Source of the DNA: Streptomyces sp. NBC_01275 | Lineage (GTDB): Bacteria; Actinomycetota; Actinomycetes; Streptomycetales; Streptomycetaceae | Reading direction: 5' to 3' | Assembly (NCBI RefSeq): GCF_026340655.1 | Contig: NZ_JAPEOZ010000001.1 | Span: forward strand, 6,944,001 to 7,008,000 | DNA: 64,000 nt | Shown here: positions 8,419 to 16,970 of the stretch, piece by piece | Numbering within the stretch: the first letter of the stretch is position 1 | Layout of the letters: each line of letters starts with the position of its first letter | The notes under the pieces: generated by a model | What the model was told of the DNA's origin: nothing | The model's database searches: none | The model's input: only the letters and a program-made list of their open reading frames with translations | Made by a program: the position numbers and the translations under genes

Positions 8419-9816
8419 TCAGCGGGTCAGCGGAAGGGCCGCCAGTTCGGCCACGACCAGGGTCAGGGGGACGAAGAGGGTCAGCAGGGCGCCGGTGCGC
8501 AGGGCGGCGGCGGTGCGCAGGGTGCGGGCCGGGGCGCCGAGGCGGAGCAGCGCGGCGGTGGTGTCGGCGCGGTCCTGACGGGCCTCCACGGCCGCGGTGA
8601 GGAGCGTGGCCACCGTGCTGCCGGCGACGACGGCGGCGCCGAGGCCGGTGAGGGGCCCGAAGGACGGGTCGGCCGGGTCGTACAGGGCGGCCATGGTGAA
8701 CGCGCCCGACGCCACCGCGCAGACCACGCCCAGGGGCCGGCCGATGCGGGACGCCTCCTCCATCAGCCCGCGGCCCGCGAGGAGCCGCAGCGCGCCGGGG
8801 CGGACCGCCTGCAGCAGTCGGCCGCAGAGGTGGGTGAGGCCGGGACCGGCGAGCGCCAGGCCTACGGCGGTGAGGGTCCAGCCGATCAGGGCGGTCGCCG
8901 GACCGGAGGGGAGGTCTCCGGGCAGGGCGAGGGTGGCGGGGTCCGCGATGCGGTTGGCGTAGGCCTCCACGGCCAGGCCGGCGGCGAGGAGGGCCGTCCC
9001 CCAGGGGAGGGCGGTGGGGTCGGGGAGGCGGCGGGGCGACGGAGACGTGCCCTCGGCCGGACTCGGCGTCGGAGTCGGCGCCGTGGGCTCGGTCGGGCTG
9101 CTCTGCTCCGACGGGGCGCCGTCGTGCGCGGGGACGGAAGCCGGGGTGGGGGTGGCGGCGGGGGCCGCCGCCGCTGCGGTGCGGCCGCTCAGGGCAGGGC
9201 GTGCGCCGAATCGGCCGTACGCCCCGAACGGCTCGCGGGCCCCCGGGCGCCTGTTCGCTCCGAGCCGGCCGAACACCCTGGGGGCGGCCTGTACGGCCAG
9301 GCGGGCTTCCCTCGGGCGCAGCATCAGGGCGACCGACGCCGACGCGGTCACCGGGACCAGTGCCAGCAGGGTCAGGGCCGCGGGGAGGGGGAGCGGGCGG
9401 TCCGCCGCGAGGAACCCGGTGGCCGCTCCGTCGAAGGGCATGCCCGTGAGGTCGCCGCGCAGGTGCAGGAAGAGCAGGAGGGCGAGCGCCGAGCCGAGGA
9501 GGGTGGACAGGGCCGTGGTGGTCGCGGAGACGGCCATCAGACGGGCCGGGCCCAGGCCGACGGCCGCCAGACCGGGGCGGGGGCGGGTGCCGGGGTCGGC
9601 GCGGGCCACGGCCAGGGCGAAGTGGACCGTGGCGGCCAGCGGGACCGCGCACCAGGCCAGCCGGAGGGCGGAGCCGGCCGGGGTGTCGGGGTGGGTCAGG
9701 GCGTGCCCGAGGGTGCACAGGAGGAGGAAGCCGGTGCCCGCCGACGCGGTCGCCACCAGCAGGCGGCGCAGCTGTACGGCCGGGTGGGCGCTGCGGGTCA
9801 GACGGAGAGCGAGCAC
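8419..9816 (-). CDS. FtsX-like ABC transporter permease
   Basis: A membrane protein of about 465 aa. Four hydrophobic segments in the first 150 residues and four to five in the last 170 are separated by an Ala/Pro/Thr-rich linker (around PTEPTAPTPTPSPAEG). This fits the exporter permeases that pair with MacB-type ATPases. The frame extends far upstream; GTG at 9816 is chosen because the hydrophobic part begins there and it overlaps the ATPase stop by 19 bases. The cargo is unknown. Confidence 0.7.
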   Translation of the reverse strand: MLALRLTRSAHPAVQLRRLLVATASAGTGFLLLCTLGHALTHPDTPAGSALRLAWCAVPLAATVHFALAVARADPGTRPRPGLAAVGLGPARLMAVSATTTALSTLLGSALALLLFLHLRGDLTGMPFDGAATGFLAADRPLPLPAALTLLALVPVTASASVALMLRPREARLAVQAAPRVFGRLGANRRPGAREPFGAYGRFGARPALSGRTAAAAAPAATPTPASVPAHDGAPSEQSSPTEPTAPTPTPSPAEGTSPSPRRLPDPTALPWGTALLAAGLAVEAYANRIADPATLALPGDLPSGPATALIGWTLTAVGLALAGPGLTHLCGRLLQAVRPGALRLLAGRGLMEEASRIGRPLGVVCAVASGAFTMAALYDPADPSFGPLTGLGAAVVAGSTVATLLTAAVEARQDRADTTAALLRLGAPARTLRTAAALRTGALLTLFVPLTLVVAELAALPLTR

Positions 9817-10541
9817 GCGGCCCCCCGGCCTTCCGGCTCCGTGACCGGCGGCAGATGGACCGTCTTCACCCGGCGGCCGTCCATCAGGGGCACCGTGCGG
9901 TCGGCGAGGGCGGCGGTCTCCGGGTCGTGGGTGGCCAGCACCACGGTGATGCCGTGGGAGCGGGCCGCCGTCGTCAGGGTGCGCAGGACATGGGCCCGGT
10001 CCGCGCGGTGGAGGGGGGCCGTCGGCTCGTCCGCGAAGAGGACCGAGGGGGCCGGAGCCAGGGCGCGGGTGATGCAGACCCGCTGGCGCTCGGCCTGGGT
10101 GAGTTCGTGCGGGCGGCTTCGGGATCTGTCGCCGATGTCCAGGCGGTCCAGCCACTCCAGCGCGGCGGCCTTGGCCCGGCGGCGGCTGGTGCCGCGCAGC
10201 ATCAGGGGGAGGGCCGCGTTCTCCCAGACGTTCAGTTCGGGGACGAGCACCGGGGCCGGGTCGATCCAGCCGAAGCGGTTGCGGCGCAGCCGTTCGCGGG
10301 CCGTCTGGCCCATCGTGTGGACGGGCACGCTGTTGAACCAGACCTCGCCGCGCTGGGCGGGCACCAGGCCGGACAGACAGTGCAGCAGGGTCGTCTTGCC
10401 GCTGCCGCGCGGGCCGCTGACGGCGAGGATCTCGCCCTCCCGCACGCCCAGCGAGACACCGCCGAGCGCCGGTGAGCCGTCGCGGTGCGTGAAGTAGAGG
10501 GAGCGTGCCCACAGCACGTCGTTGTCCGGCGGGGCCTCCAT
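9798..10541 (-). CDS. ABC transporter ATP-binding protein with weak signature motif
   Basis: A 247-residue ATPase of the LolD/MacB type. Walker A is GPRGSGKTT (about residue 43), Walker B is SVLFADEP, and a switch histidine is seen in VLATHDPE. The usual LSGGQ signature is replaced by ELTQAERQRV, so the Gly-Gly that contacts ATP is absent and activity may be altered. It overlaps and is surely co-expressed with the downstream permease. Confidence 0.85.
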   Translation of the reverse strand: MEAPPDNDVLWARSLYFTHRDGSPALGGVSLGVREGEILAVSGPRGSGKTTLLHCLSGLVPAQRGEVWFNSVPVHTMGQTARERLRRNRFGWIDPAPVLVPELNVWENAALPLMLRGTSRRRAKAAALEWLDRLDIGDRSRSRPHELTQAERQRVCITRALAPAPSVLFADEPTAPLHRADRAHVLRTLTTAARSHGITVVLATHDPETAALADRTVPLMDGRRVKTVHLPPVTEPEGRGAACSLSV

Positions 10542-10662
10542 GGGCGTACACCTCGGTTCAGATCTGTGGTTCCCGTGCCAATCCCCCGTGCGGGGGAACG
10601 AAGGCAGGGTCGATCGGTCACTCGCACGCTAGGCAGCCAGGACGGGAAGGCCGGACAGCACA

Positions 10663-10709
10663 CGGCCCCGGGTCGCCGTTTCTCACTCGAACGGTCGACA
10701 CCGGGGCCG
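10663..10709 (-). terminator. Hairpin downstream of the polyamine aminotransferase gene
   Basis: CGGCCCCGG at 10663 pairs with CCGGGGCCG at 10701, and within the loop CCGTT pairs with AACGG, so a long imperfect hairpin can form. It lies about 30 bases past the stop of the minus-strand aminotransferase. No T-run is seen. A short palindrome GATCAGCTGATC lies between it and the stop codon. Confidence 0.6.
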
Positions 10710-10736
10710 GTGTTGATCAGCTGATCAGGCTGACGA

Positions 10737-12101
10737 TCACAGCTTCGTCCACGCCTCCGTCAGCGTCGCGCGCAGGATCTGCTCGATCTCGTCGAACGTC
10801 TCCTGGTTGGAGATCAGCGGCGGGGCGAGCTGGACGACCGGGTCGCCGCGGTCGTCGGCACGGCAGTACAGGCCGTTGTCGAAGAGGGCCTTGGACAGGA
10901 AGCCGTACAGGACGCGCTCGGTCTCCTCGTCGTTGAAGGACTCCTTGGTGTGCTTGTCCTTCACCAGCTCGATGCCGTAGAAGAAGCCGTTTCCGCGGAC
11001 GTCGCCGACGATCGGCAGGTCGTGCAGCTTCTGCAGGGTCGACAGGAACGCGCCCTCGTTGTCCAGGACGTGCTGGTTGAGGCCCTCGCGCTCGAACAGG
11101 TCGAGGTTGGTGAGGCCGACCGCCGCGGAGACCGGGTGACCGCCGAAGGTGTAGCCGTGCAGGAACGTGTTGTCGCCCTTGTAGAACGGCTCGGCCAGCC
11201 GGTCGCTGATGATGCACGCGCCGATGGGGGAGTAGCCGGACGTCATGCCCTTGGCGCAGGTGATCATGTCCGGGACGTAGCCGAACTTGTCGCAGCCGAA
11301 CATCGTGCCCAGGCGGCCGAAGGCGCAGATGACCTCGTCCGAGACGAGCAGCACGTCGTACTGGTCGCAGATCTCGCGCACGCGTCGGAAGTAGCCGGGC
11401 GGGGGCGGGAAACAGCCGCCGGCGTTCTGCACCGGCTCCAGGAAGACCGCGGCGACCGTGTCCGGGCCCTCGAAGAGGATCTGCTGCTCGATCTGGTCGG
11501 CGGCCCATCGGCCGTACGCCTCGGGGTCGTCGCCGTGGATCGGGGCGCGGTAGATATTGGTGTTCGGGACCTTGTGCGCGCCCGGGACGAGCGGCTCGAA
11601 GGGGGCCTTGAGGGCCGGCAGGCCGGTGATGGACAGGGCGCCCTGCGGGGTGCCGTGATAGGCGACCGCACGCGAGATGACCTTGTACTTGGTGGGCTTG
11701 CCGACCAGCTTGAAGTACTGCTTGGCGAGCTTCCAGGCGGTCTCGACGGCCTCGCCGCCGCCGGTGGTGAAGAAGACCTTGTTCAGGTCGCCCGGCGCGT
11801 GGTGCGCGAGCCGCTCGGCCAGCTCCACCGCCTTCGGGTGGGCGTAGGACCACACCGGGAAGAACGCGAGCTCCTGCGCCTGCTTGAAGGCGCTCTCGGC
11901 CAGCTCGGTGCGGCCGTGACCGGCCTGGACCACGAACAGACCCGCGAGACCGTCGAGGTAGCGCTTGCCCTTGTCGTCGTAGATGTAGGTGCCCTCACCA
12001 CGGACGATGGTGGGAACGGGCGCGTTCTCGTACGAGGACATGCGGGTGAAGTGCATCCACAGGTGGTCGTACGCGGTGCGGCTGAGGTCCTTGGTGCTCA
12101 C
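10737..12101 (-). CDS. Class III PLP-dependent aminotransferase, probable polyamine (putrescine) aminotransferase
   Basis: A 454-residue fold-type I aminotransferase. The PLP lysine is in ITCAKGMTSGY, the cofactor aspartate in LLVSDEVICAFGR, and the phosphate-binding part in FFTTGGGEAVETAWK. The family acts on omega-amino groups such as putrescine, beta-alanine or GABA with pyruvate or oxoglutarate. Context supports polyamines: an AsnC-type regulator lies upstream, then a divergent aminobutyraldehyde-type dehydrogenase and a polyamine-binding lipoprotein. The GTG start encodes MSTKDLSR. From memory, the S. coelicolor counterpart would be SCO5655. Confidence 0.85.
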   Translation of the reverse strand: MSTKDLSRTAYDHLWMHFTRMSSYENAPVPTIVRGEGTYIYDDKGKRYLDGLAGLFVVQAGHGRTELAESAFKQAQELAFFPVWSYAHPKAVELAERLAHHAPGDLNKVFFTTGGGEAVETAWKLAKQYFKLVGKPTKYKVISRAVAYHGTPQGALSITGLPALKAPFEPLVPGAHKVPNTNIYRAPIHGDDPEAYGRWAADQIEQQILFEGPDTVAAVFLEPVQNAGGCFPPPPGYFRRVREICDQYDVLLVSDEVICAFGRLGTMFGCDKFGYVPDMITCAKGMTSGYSPIGACIISDRLAEPFYKGDNTFLHGYTFGGHPVSAAVGLTNLDLFEREGLNQHVLDNEGAFLSTLQKLHDLPIVGDVRGNGFFYGIELVKDKHTKESFNDEETERVLYGFLSKALFDNGLYCRADDRGDPVVQLAPPLISNQETFDEIEQILRATLTEAWTKL

Positions 12102-12138
12102 GGTTATCGGGTCCTCACGGTCGTCAGGTTGCCCACGG

Positions 12139-12657
12139 TTATCGGGTTCCCCACATGTAGGTCTGCTTCTTGAGCTTCAGGTAGACGAAGCTCTCGGTGG
12201 AGCGCACGCCGGGCAGGGCCCGGATGCGTCGGTTGATGACGTCCAGCAGGTGGTCGTCGTCCTCGCAGACGATCTCGGCGAGGACGTCGAACGAGCCCGC
12301 GGTCATCACCACGTACTCGACCTCCGCCATGGCGGTCAGCGCTTCCGCTATGGACTCCACGTCGCCCTCGACGTTGATCCCGACCATCGCCTGCCGGCGG
12401 AAGCCCACGGTGAGCGGGTCCGTGACGGCGACGATCTGCATCACGCCCTGGTCGAGCAGCTTCTGGACGCGCTGGCGCACGGCCGCCTCGGAGAGGCCGA
12501 CGGCCTTGCCGATCGCGGCGTAGGGCCGGCGGCCGTCCTCCTGGAGCTGTTCGATGATGGCGAGACTGACGGCATCCAGATGAGGGGTGCTGCCGTTCCT
12601 GGACTCGCGGGAGTCCCTGTGCTCTGCGCTTCGACTGGCCACGACCTCACTGTGCAC
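12139..12657 (-). CDS. Lrp/AsnC-family transcriptional regulator
   Basis: A regulator of about 172 aa. An N-terminal winged helix-turn-helix (LDAVSLAIIEQLQEDGRR, then LSEAAVRQRVQKLLDQGV) is followed by the RAM effector-binding domain (around VEYVVMTAGSFDVLAEI). Lrp/AsnC proteins form dimers to octamers and respond to amino acids or related amines. Its position between the polyamine aminotransferase and the divergent dehydrogenase suggests control of both. The start is uncertain: TTG at 12678, GTG at 12657 or GTG at 12642; the last is preceded by GTGAGG. Confidence 0.88.
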   Translation of the reverse strand: MHSEVVASRSAEHRDSRESRNGSTPHLDAVSLAIIEQLQEDGRRPYAAIGKAVGLSEAAVRQRVQKLLDQGVMQIVAVTDPLTVGFRRQAMVGINVEGDVESIAEALTAMAEVEYVVMTAGSFDVLAEIVCEDDDHLLDVINRRIRALPGVRSTESFVYLKLKKQTYMWGTR

Positions 12658-12717
12658 GACGTCTCGACAGCTCCGCAAGGTCGGGGCGATGAAATTCGTT
12701 GTTTACGTGAGTGAGAT

Positions 12718-12732
12718 CTGCGGATTCCGCAG
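12718..12732. promoter_or_regulatory. Inverted repeat in the divergent regulator/dehydrogenase promoter region
   Basis: CTGCGG ATT CCGCAG is a perfect 6-bp inverted repeat with a 3-base spacer. It lies between the Lrp/AsnC-type regulator and the dehydrogenase that starts at 12823. The size and spacing suit a dimeric regulator, most simply the neighbouring one. Binding is inferred, not shown. Confidence 0.45.
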
Positions 12733-12822
12733 GTATGGCGCGGGCGGGGGTGTTGAAAACGTGGGCGTGCGGATTAGGGTGGGTGTCTCAGTCAATGGAC
12801 ACCCGAAGTGGAGGGCCGGTCA

Positions 12823-14271
12823 GTGAGCACCGAGCTGGGACGGCTGCGCAAGCTACGCAACTACATTGACGGCGAGTTCCGGGACGCCGTCGACGGACGG
12901 ACCACCGAGGTGGTCAACCCCGTGACGGGCGAGGCGTACGCGACCGCGCCGCTGTCCGGTCAGGCGGACGTGGACGCCGCGATGGCGGCCGCCGCCGCGG
13001 CCTTCCCCGGCTGGCGGGACACGACGCCCGCCGAGCGGCAGAAGGCTCTGCTCAAGATCGCGGACGCGTTCGAGGAGCGCGCCGAGGACCTCATCGCGGC
13101 CGAGGTGGAGAACACGGGCAAGCCGATCGGGCTGACCCGCTCCGAGGAGATCCCGCCGATGGTCGACCAGATCCGCTTCTTCGCGGGCGCGGCCCGGATG
13201 CTGGAGGGGCGCTCGGCCGGCGAGTACATGGAGGGGATGACCTCGATCGTCCGCCGGGAGCCGGTCGGCGTCTGCGCGCAGGTCGCGCCGTGGAACTACC
13301 CGATGATGATGGCCGTATGGAAGTTCGCCCCGGCGATCGCGGCCGGCAACACGGTCGTGCTGAAGCCCTCGGACACCACCCCCGCCTCCACCGTCCTGAT
13401 CGCCGACATCATCGGCGCGATCCTGCCCAAGGGCGTCTTCAACGTCGTCACCGGCGACCGTGACACCGGCCGGCTGATGGTCGAGCACCCGACCCCGGCG
13501 ATGGCCTCCATCACCGGCTCGGTGCGCGCCGGCATGTCCGTCGCCGAGTCCGCGTCGAAGGACCTCAAGCGCGTCCACCTGGAGCTGGGCGGCAAGGCGC
13601 CGGTCGTCGTCTTCGAGGACACCGACATCGCCAAGGCCGTCGAGGACATCGCGGTGGCGGGCTACTTCAACGCCGGCCAGGACTGTACGGCGGCCACCCG
13701 CGTGCTCGTCCAGGAGTCCATCCACGACGAGTTCGTCGCCGCGCTCGCGAAGGCCGCGGCCGAGACCAAGACCGGGCAGCCGGACGACGAGGACGTGCTC
13801 TACGGCCCGCTGAACAACCCCAACCAGCTCAAGCAGGTGACCGGCTTCATCGAGCGGCTGCCCGCCCACGCCAAGGTCGAGGCGGGCGGTCAGCGCGTCG
13901 GCGAGAAGGGCTACTTCTACGCCGCGACCGTCGTCTCCGGGCTGAAGCAGGACGACGAGATCATCCAGAACGAGGTCTTCGGTCCCGTCATCACCGTCCA
14001 GTCCTTCACGGACGAGGAGCAGGCGGTGGAGTGGGCCAACGGCGTCGAGTACGCCCTCGCCTCCTCCGTCTGGACCAAGGACCACGGCCGCGCGATGCGC
14101 ATGTCCAAGAAGCTCGACTTCGGCTGCGTGTGGATCAACACCCACATCCCGCTGGTCGCCGAGATGCCCCACGGCGGCTTCAAGAAGTCCGGCTACGGCA
14201 AGGACCTGTCGGGCTACGGCTTCGACGACTACACGCGGATCAAGCATGTGATGACGTCGCTGGACGCGTAG
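12823..14271 (+). CDS. Aminobutyraldehyde-type dehydrogenase (polyamine catabolism)
   Basis: An NAD(P)-dependent aldehyde dehydrogenase of 482 aa. The catalytic cysteine is in FNAGQDCTAATR, the general base glutamate in HLELGGKAP, and the cofactor segment is APWNYPMMM. The sequence fits gamma-aminobutyraldehyde or gamma-glutamyl-aminobutyraldehyde dehydrogenases, which make GABA or its glutamyl form. GTG at 12823 is chosen because GGAGGG lies seven bases upstream; an in-frame GTG at 12808 would put that site inside the gene. It is divergent from the regulator gene. Confidence 0.88.
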   Translation: MSTELGRLRKLRNYIDGEFRDAVDGRTTEVVNPVTGEAYATAPLSGQADVDAAMAAAAAAFPGWRDTTPAERQKALLKIADAFEERAEDLIAAEVENTGKPIGLTRSEEIPPMVDQIRFFAGAARMLEGRSAGEYMEGMTSIVRREPVGVCAQVAPWNYPMMMAVWKFAPAIAAGNTVVLKPSDTTPASTVLIADIIGAILPKGVFNVVTGDRDTGRLMVEHPTPAMASITGSVRAGMSVAESASKDLKRVHLELGGKAPVVVFEDTDIAKAVEDIAVAGYFNAGQDCTAATRVLVQESIHDEFVAALAKAAAETKTGQPDDEDVLYGPLNNPNQLKQVTGFIERLPAHAKVEAGGQRVGEKGYFYAATVVSGLKQDDEIIQNEVFGPVITVQSFTDEEQAVEWANGVEYALASSVWTKDHGRAMRMSKKLDFGCVWINTHIPLVAEMPHGGFKKSGYGKDLSGYGFDDYTRIKHVMTSLDA

Positions 14272-14302
14272 ACGCCCACGAGATCCCGGCTCCGCCTGGT
14301 CA

Positions 14303-14353
14303 AGAGGTCCCCTCCGAGCGGAGAGGTCCCCTCCGAGGGGAGAGGTCCCCTCT
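14303..14353 (+). repeat. 19-bp tandem repeat between dehydrogenase and binding-protein genes
   Basis: AGAGGTCCCCTCCGAG recurs with a 19-base period at 14303, 14322 and, truncated, at 14341. Each unit can also form a small hairpin (GGTCCCCTC against GAGGGGA), so it may act as a terminator or stability element. Confidence 0.75.
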
Positions 14354-14447
14354 GTGGGGCCGGGATCGACAAGGTGTCGGGTGCGGCCGGTTCCGCTCGA
14401 CGCCGCGTCGATTGCCCGGGCGCGGCCGGGAGGGGCAGGCTTCGCGC

Positions 14448-15650
14448 ATGCCCCTCCCCCCGAAGACGTCCGCGAAGCCCTTCGCCCCGTCCCGCCGCTC
14501 CCTGCTGAGCGCCCTCGGCGGCGCCGCCGCTCTCGGCGCCCTCGCCGGCTGCGGGGTGCCCGCCGCGTACGTACGGCCCGGTGACCGGGCCGGCGCCGAT
14601 CTGTCCGTCACGGACAAGCGGCTGACCTGGGCGAACTGGCCGCTCTACATCGACACCGCGGACGACGACGCCACGAAGCGGCCCACGCTGGACGCCTTCG
14701 GGAAGAGCACGGGCATCTCCGTCGACTACGTCGAGGAGATCAACGACAACGACGAGTTCTTCGGCAAGATCAGCCCCGCGCTGATGAACCACCAGCGGAC
14801 CGGCCGCGACCTGATCGTCATGAGCGACTGGATGTGCGCCCGGTTCGTACGGCTCGGCTGGGTGCAGGAGATGGACCGGGCCCGACAGCCGAACGTCGCC
14901 GAGTACCTTGACCCGCTGCTGCGTTCGCCCGCCTTCGACCCGGGCCGCAGGTGCACCGTGCCCTGGCAGTCCGGCATCACCGGCATCGCCTACGACCGCC
15001 GCAGGCTGGGCCGCGAGATACGCAGCGTCTCCGACCTGTGGGCGAGCGACCTCAAGGGACGGGTCACCCTGCTCTCCGGTCTGGACGAGGCGTTCGCGCT
15101 GCTGATGCAGGGCAACGGCGTCGACGTCACCAAGTGGACGGCCGACGACTTCCACCGGATCTGCGACGAGGTGCAGAAACAGGTGCGCAACGGCCAGATC
15201 CGCCGGTTCACCGGCAACGACTACACCAAGGACCTGGTCAGCGGCGACGTCCTGGCCTGTCAGGCGTACTCCGGCGACGTCATCCAACTCCAGGCGGACA
15301 ACCCCGACATCCGCTTCGTCGTCCCCGAGGAGGGCGCCGAGCTGTGGTCGGACTCGCTGATGATCCCCAACCTCGCGCAGCACAAGACGAACGCCGAGCG
15401 GCTGATCGACTACTACTACCGGCCCGAGGTCGCCGCCGAACTCGCGTCCTGGGTGAACTACGTCTGCCCCGTCCCCGCGGCCCAGGCGGTCCTCGCCGAC
15501 TCCGACGACGCGGACACCGCCGCCCTCGCCGACAACCCCCTGATCTTCCCCGACGCGAGCATGCGCGAGCGGCTCGTGATCGCCCGGGACATCACGTCCT
15601 CGGAACGGGTGGAGTTCGCGAAGCGGTGGAATGTGATCGTGGGGCTCTGA
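14448..15650 (+). CDS. Polyamine ABC transporter substrate-binding lipoprotein (orphan)
   Basis: A spermidine/putrescine-type binding protein of 400 aa. The N-terminus has the twin-arginine motif PSRRSLLSALGG and the lipobox LAGC, so it is probably exported folded and lipidated. The body matches the PotD-like pattern (LTWANWPLYID, NDNDEFFGKI, MSDWMCARFVRLGWV, FTGNDYTKDL). The frame opens upstream, but ATG at 14448 gives a proper signal. No permease or ATPase follows, so it may use the transporter at 38.8-41.7 kb, whose own binding protein is a clear paralogue. Confidence 0.88.
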   Translation: MPLPPKTSAKPFAPSRRSLLSALGGAAALGALAGCGVPAAYVRPGDRAGADLSVTDKRLTWANWPLYIDTADDDATKRPTLDAFGKSTGISVDYVEEINDNDEFFGKISPALMNHQRTGRDLIVMSDWMCARFVRLGWVQEMDRARQPNVAEYLDPLLRSPAFDPGRRCTVPWQSGITGIAYDRRRLGREIRSVSDLWASDLKGRVTLLSGLDEAFALLMQGNGVDVTKWTADDFHRICDEVQKQVRNGQIRRFTGNDYTKDLVSGDVLACQAYSGDVIQLQADNPDIRFVVPEEGAELWSDSLMIPNLAQHKTNAERLIDYYYRPEVAAELASWVNYVCPVPAAQAVLADSDDADTAALADNPLIFPDASMRERLVIARDITSSERVEFAKRWNVIVGL

Positions 15651-15973
15651 AGGTGTTCTGAAGGCGTGAGGCGACGCGACCGGGTCTTCGGCGTCTCCAT
15701 GTCGCCGCTTCACATCCCGGCCGTGGGCGGCATCCGCCGTACCCGCCCTACCCCCGGATCCGCCGCGCTGGGCATGTCGATCAACTCCGGTGTGCAGGAG
15801 GTGTGTTGGAGCCCGCGGTGTTGCTGTCGAGTGGTGGCTCGGGTTGCCATGGGCACGTTTGGGGTCGCATGGGGCCGGGGACTACGCCACTCGATGCGTG
15901 CAAGCGCAGGCCTGTGCGCGGCGGGGTCTTTTCTGCGCGTGGCCGGGTCCTGCGGAAGCGGAGGGGGATCGGT
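15651..15973 (+). other. Gap before the Sel1-like membrane protein
   Basis: About 320 bases with lower third-position GC than the flanking genes. An AGGAGG at 15796 precedes GTG/TTG codons at 15803-15806 that are in frame with the next gene, so part of this region could be its N-terminus. Otherwise I see nothing definite. It marks the left edge of the accessory-looking block. Confidence 0.4.
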
Positions 15974-16429
15974 GTGGCCGGGTTCTTGTTGATCGTCGCC
16001 GCAGTGCTGAGCATCGTCGGCTTTGCGTCCGGCGGAAGTTCGCTCACCCAACTGAGCTGGGCGTTCTGGGCGATCGGCATCCTGCTGCTCATACGCGGGA
16101 GCGTCCTGCGCAGGAGGTACGGCACTCCGGAGCGCATGAAGGCCGCCGCGGAGGCGGGGGACATGCGAGCCCTGCGCGGCCTGGCGATGATCGCGAAGAT
16201 CCAGGACGACTTCGGGGAAGCGGAGCGTCTGTTGCGCACCGGCGTCGCCGCCGGCGATGTGGAGTCGATGTGGGAAATGGGTCGCCTGGTCGAGCAGCGT
16301 GACGGCCTGGAGGCGTCGGAACCGTGGTTCCGTATGGCCGCCGAGCGCGGTCACTTCTTCGCCAAGCGATTCTTCAGACCTGGTCACGCGCTCAACATGG
16401 ACGGCGACAACCCTCTGTACCCTCTGTAG
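15974..16429 (+). CDS. Membrane protein with Sel1/TPR-like repeats
   Basis: About 151 aa from GTG at 15974, or 208 aa from 15803. Two hydrophobic segments come first (VAGFLLIVAAVLSIVGFA and WAFWAIGILLLIRG), then Sel1-like helical pairs with the typical AAEAGD..A and GDVESMWEMGRLVEQ patterns. Such repeats bind proteins; the role is unknown. The shorter start is preferred because GGAGGGGG precedes it and the upstream codons use fewer G/C third bases. It has no obvious operon partner. Confidence 0.6.
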   Translation: MAGFLLIVAAVLSIVGFASGGSSLTQLSWAFWAIGILLLIRGSVLRRRYGTPERMKAAAEAGDMRALRGLAMIAKIQDDFGEAERLLRTGVAAGDVESMWEMGRLVEQRDGLEASEPWFRMAAERGHFFAKRFFRPGHALNMDGDNPLYPL

Positions 16430-16604
16430 GCCGCACCCCGGCCGGAAGTGAGCCGGCCCCCGCCGGCCGCAGTACAGGGCATCCCTTCCTCGGCTTTGCC
16501 ATCTCTTTACAACCCGCCCCCCGGTCGTCTCGTCTCTCCCCCCGATCCGCAGCACGGCCCGCGCAGACCACGTGGGCGTGCGGACCGACGAAGGAGAGCG
16601 ACTC

Positions 16605-16970
16605 ATGCGCCGAACTGTTCTTGGCTCCCTGGCCCTCGCGGCCACCGCCGTACTGGCGGGCGCGCTGCCCGCGTTCGCGGACGGCGCCGACCCGACCGTG
16701 GCCCCCAGCGTGGCCACCCCGGCTCCGGCCGAGGCGAGCACCGACCCGACCCCGGCGCCCGCGGCCACCACCGCCCCGTCGTCCGCCCCGTCCGCCGTCC
16801 CGAGCCAGGTCGACGTCGTGCCGAGCGGTGCGGCCGATACGGGCTCACTGCCGGTCTCGCAGCCGTCCGAGGGGCACGGCGCGCTGATCGGCGGCGGCGC
16901 CGTCGCGGTGTTCGCCGCGGGCGGCGCGGGGGTCTACTTCGTGCGGCGCCGCCGGACGACCGGGGCATGA
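16605..16970 (+). CDS. Small secreted Pro/Ala-rich surface protein with membrane tail
   Basis: A 121-residue protein with a signal peptide (MRRTVLGSLALAATAVLAG, cleaved near AFA), a low-complexity Ala/Pro/Thr/Ser stalk, and a C-terminal hydrophobic segment followed by RRRRTTGA. That tail looks like a cell wall sorting signal, but there is no LPXTG or LAXTG; the nearest match is AADTG upstream. GAAGGAGAG precedes the ATG. Its stop overlaps the start of a sortase gene (ATGA), so it is a candidate substrate of that sortase or a membrane-held partner. Confidence 0.72.
   Translation: MRRTVLGSLALAATAVLAGALPAFADGADPTVAPSVATPAPAEASTDPTPAPAATTAPSSAPSAVPSQVDVVPSGAADTGSLPVSQPSEGHGALIGGGAVAVFAAGGAGVYFVRRRRTTGA

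Noticed and set aside
10580..10594. CCCCCGTGCGGGGG as a terminator
   Set aside because: The loop is too short for a stable hairpin; the larger dyad at 10663-10709 is the better candidate.
15803..15973. Longer N-terminus of the Sel1-like protein
   Set aside because: Third-position GC is lower and the sequence (GSGCHGHVWGRM) has no membrane or repeat pattern; the AGGAGG at 15796 keeps it possible.
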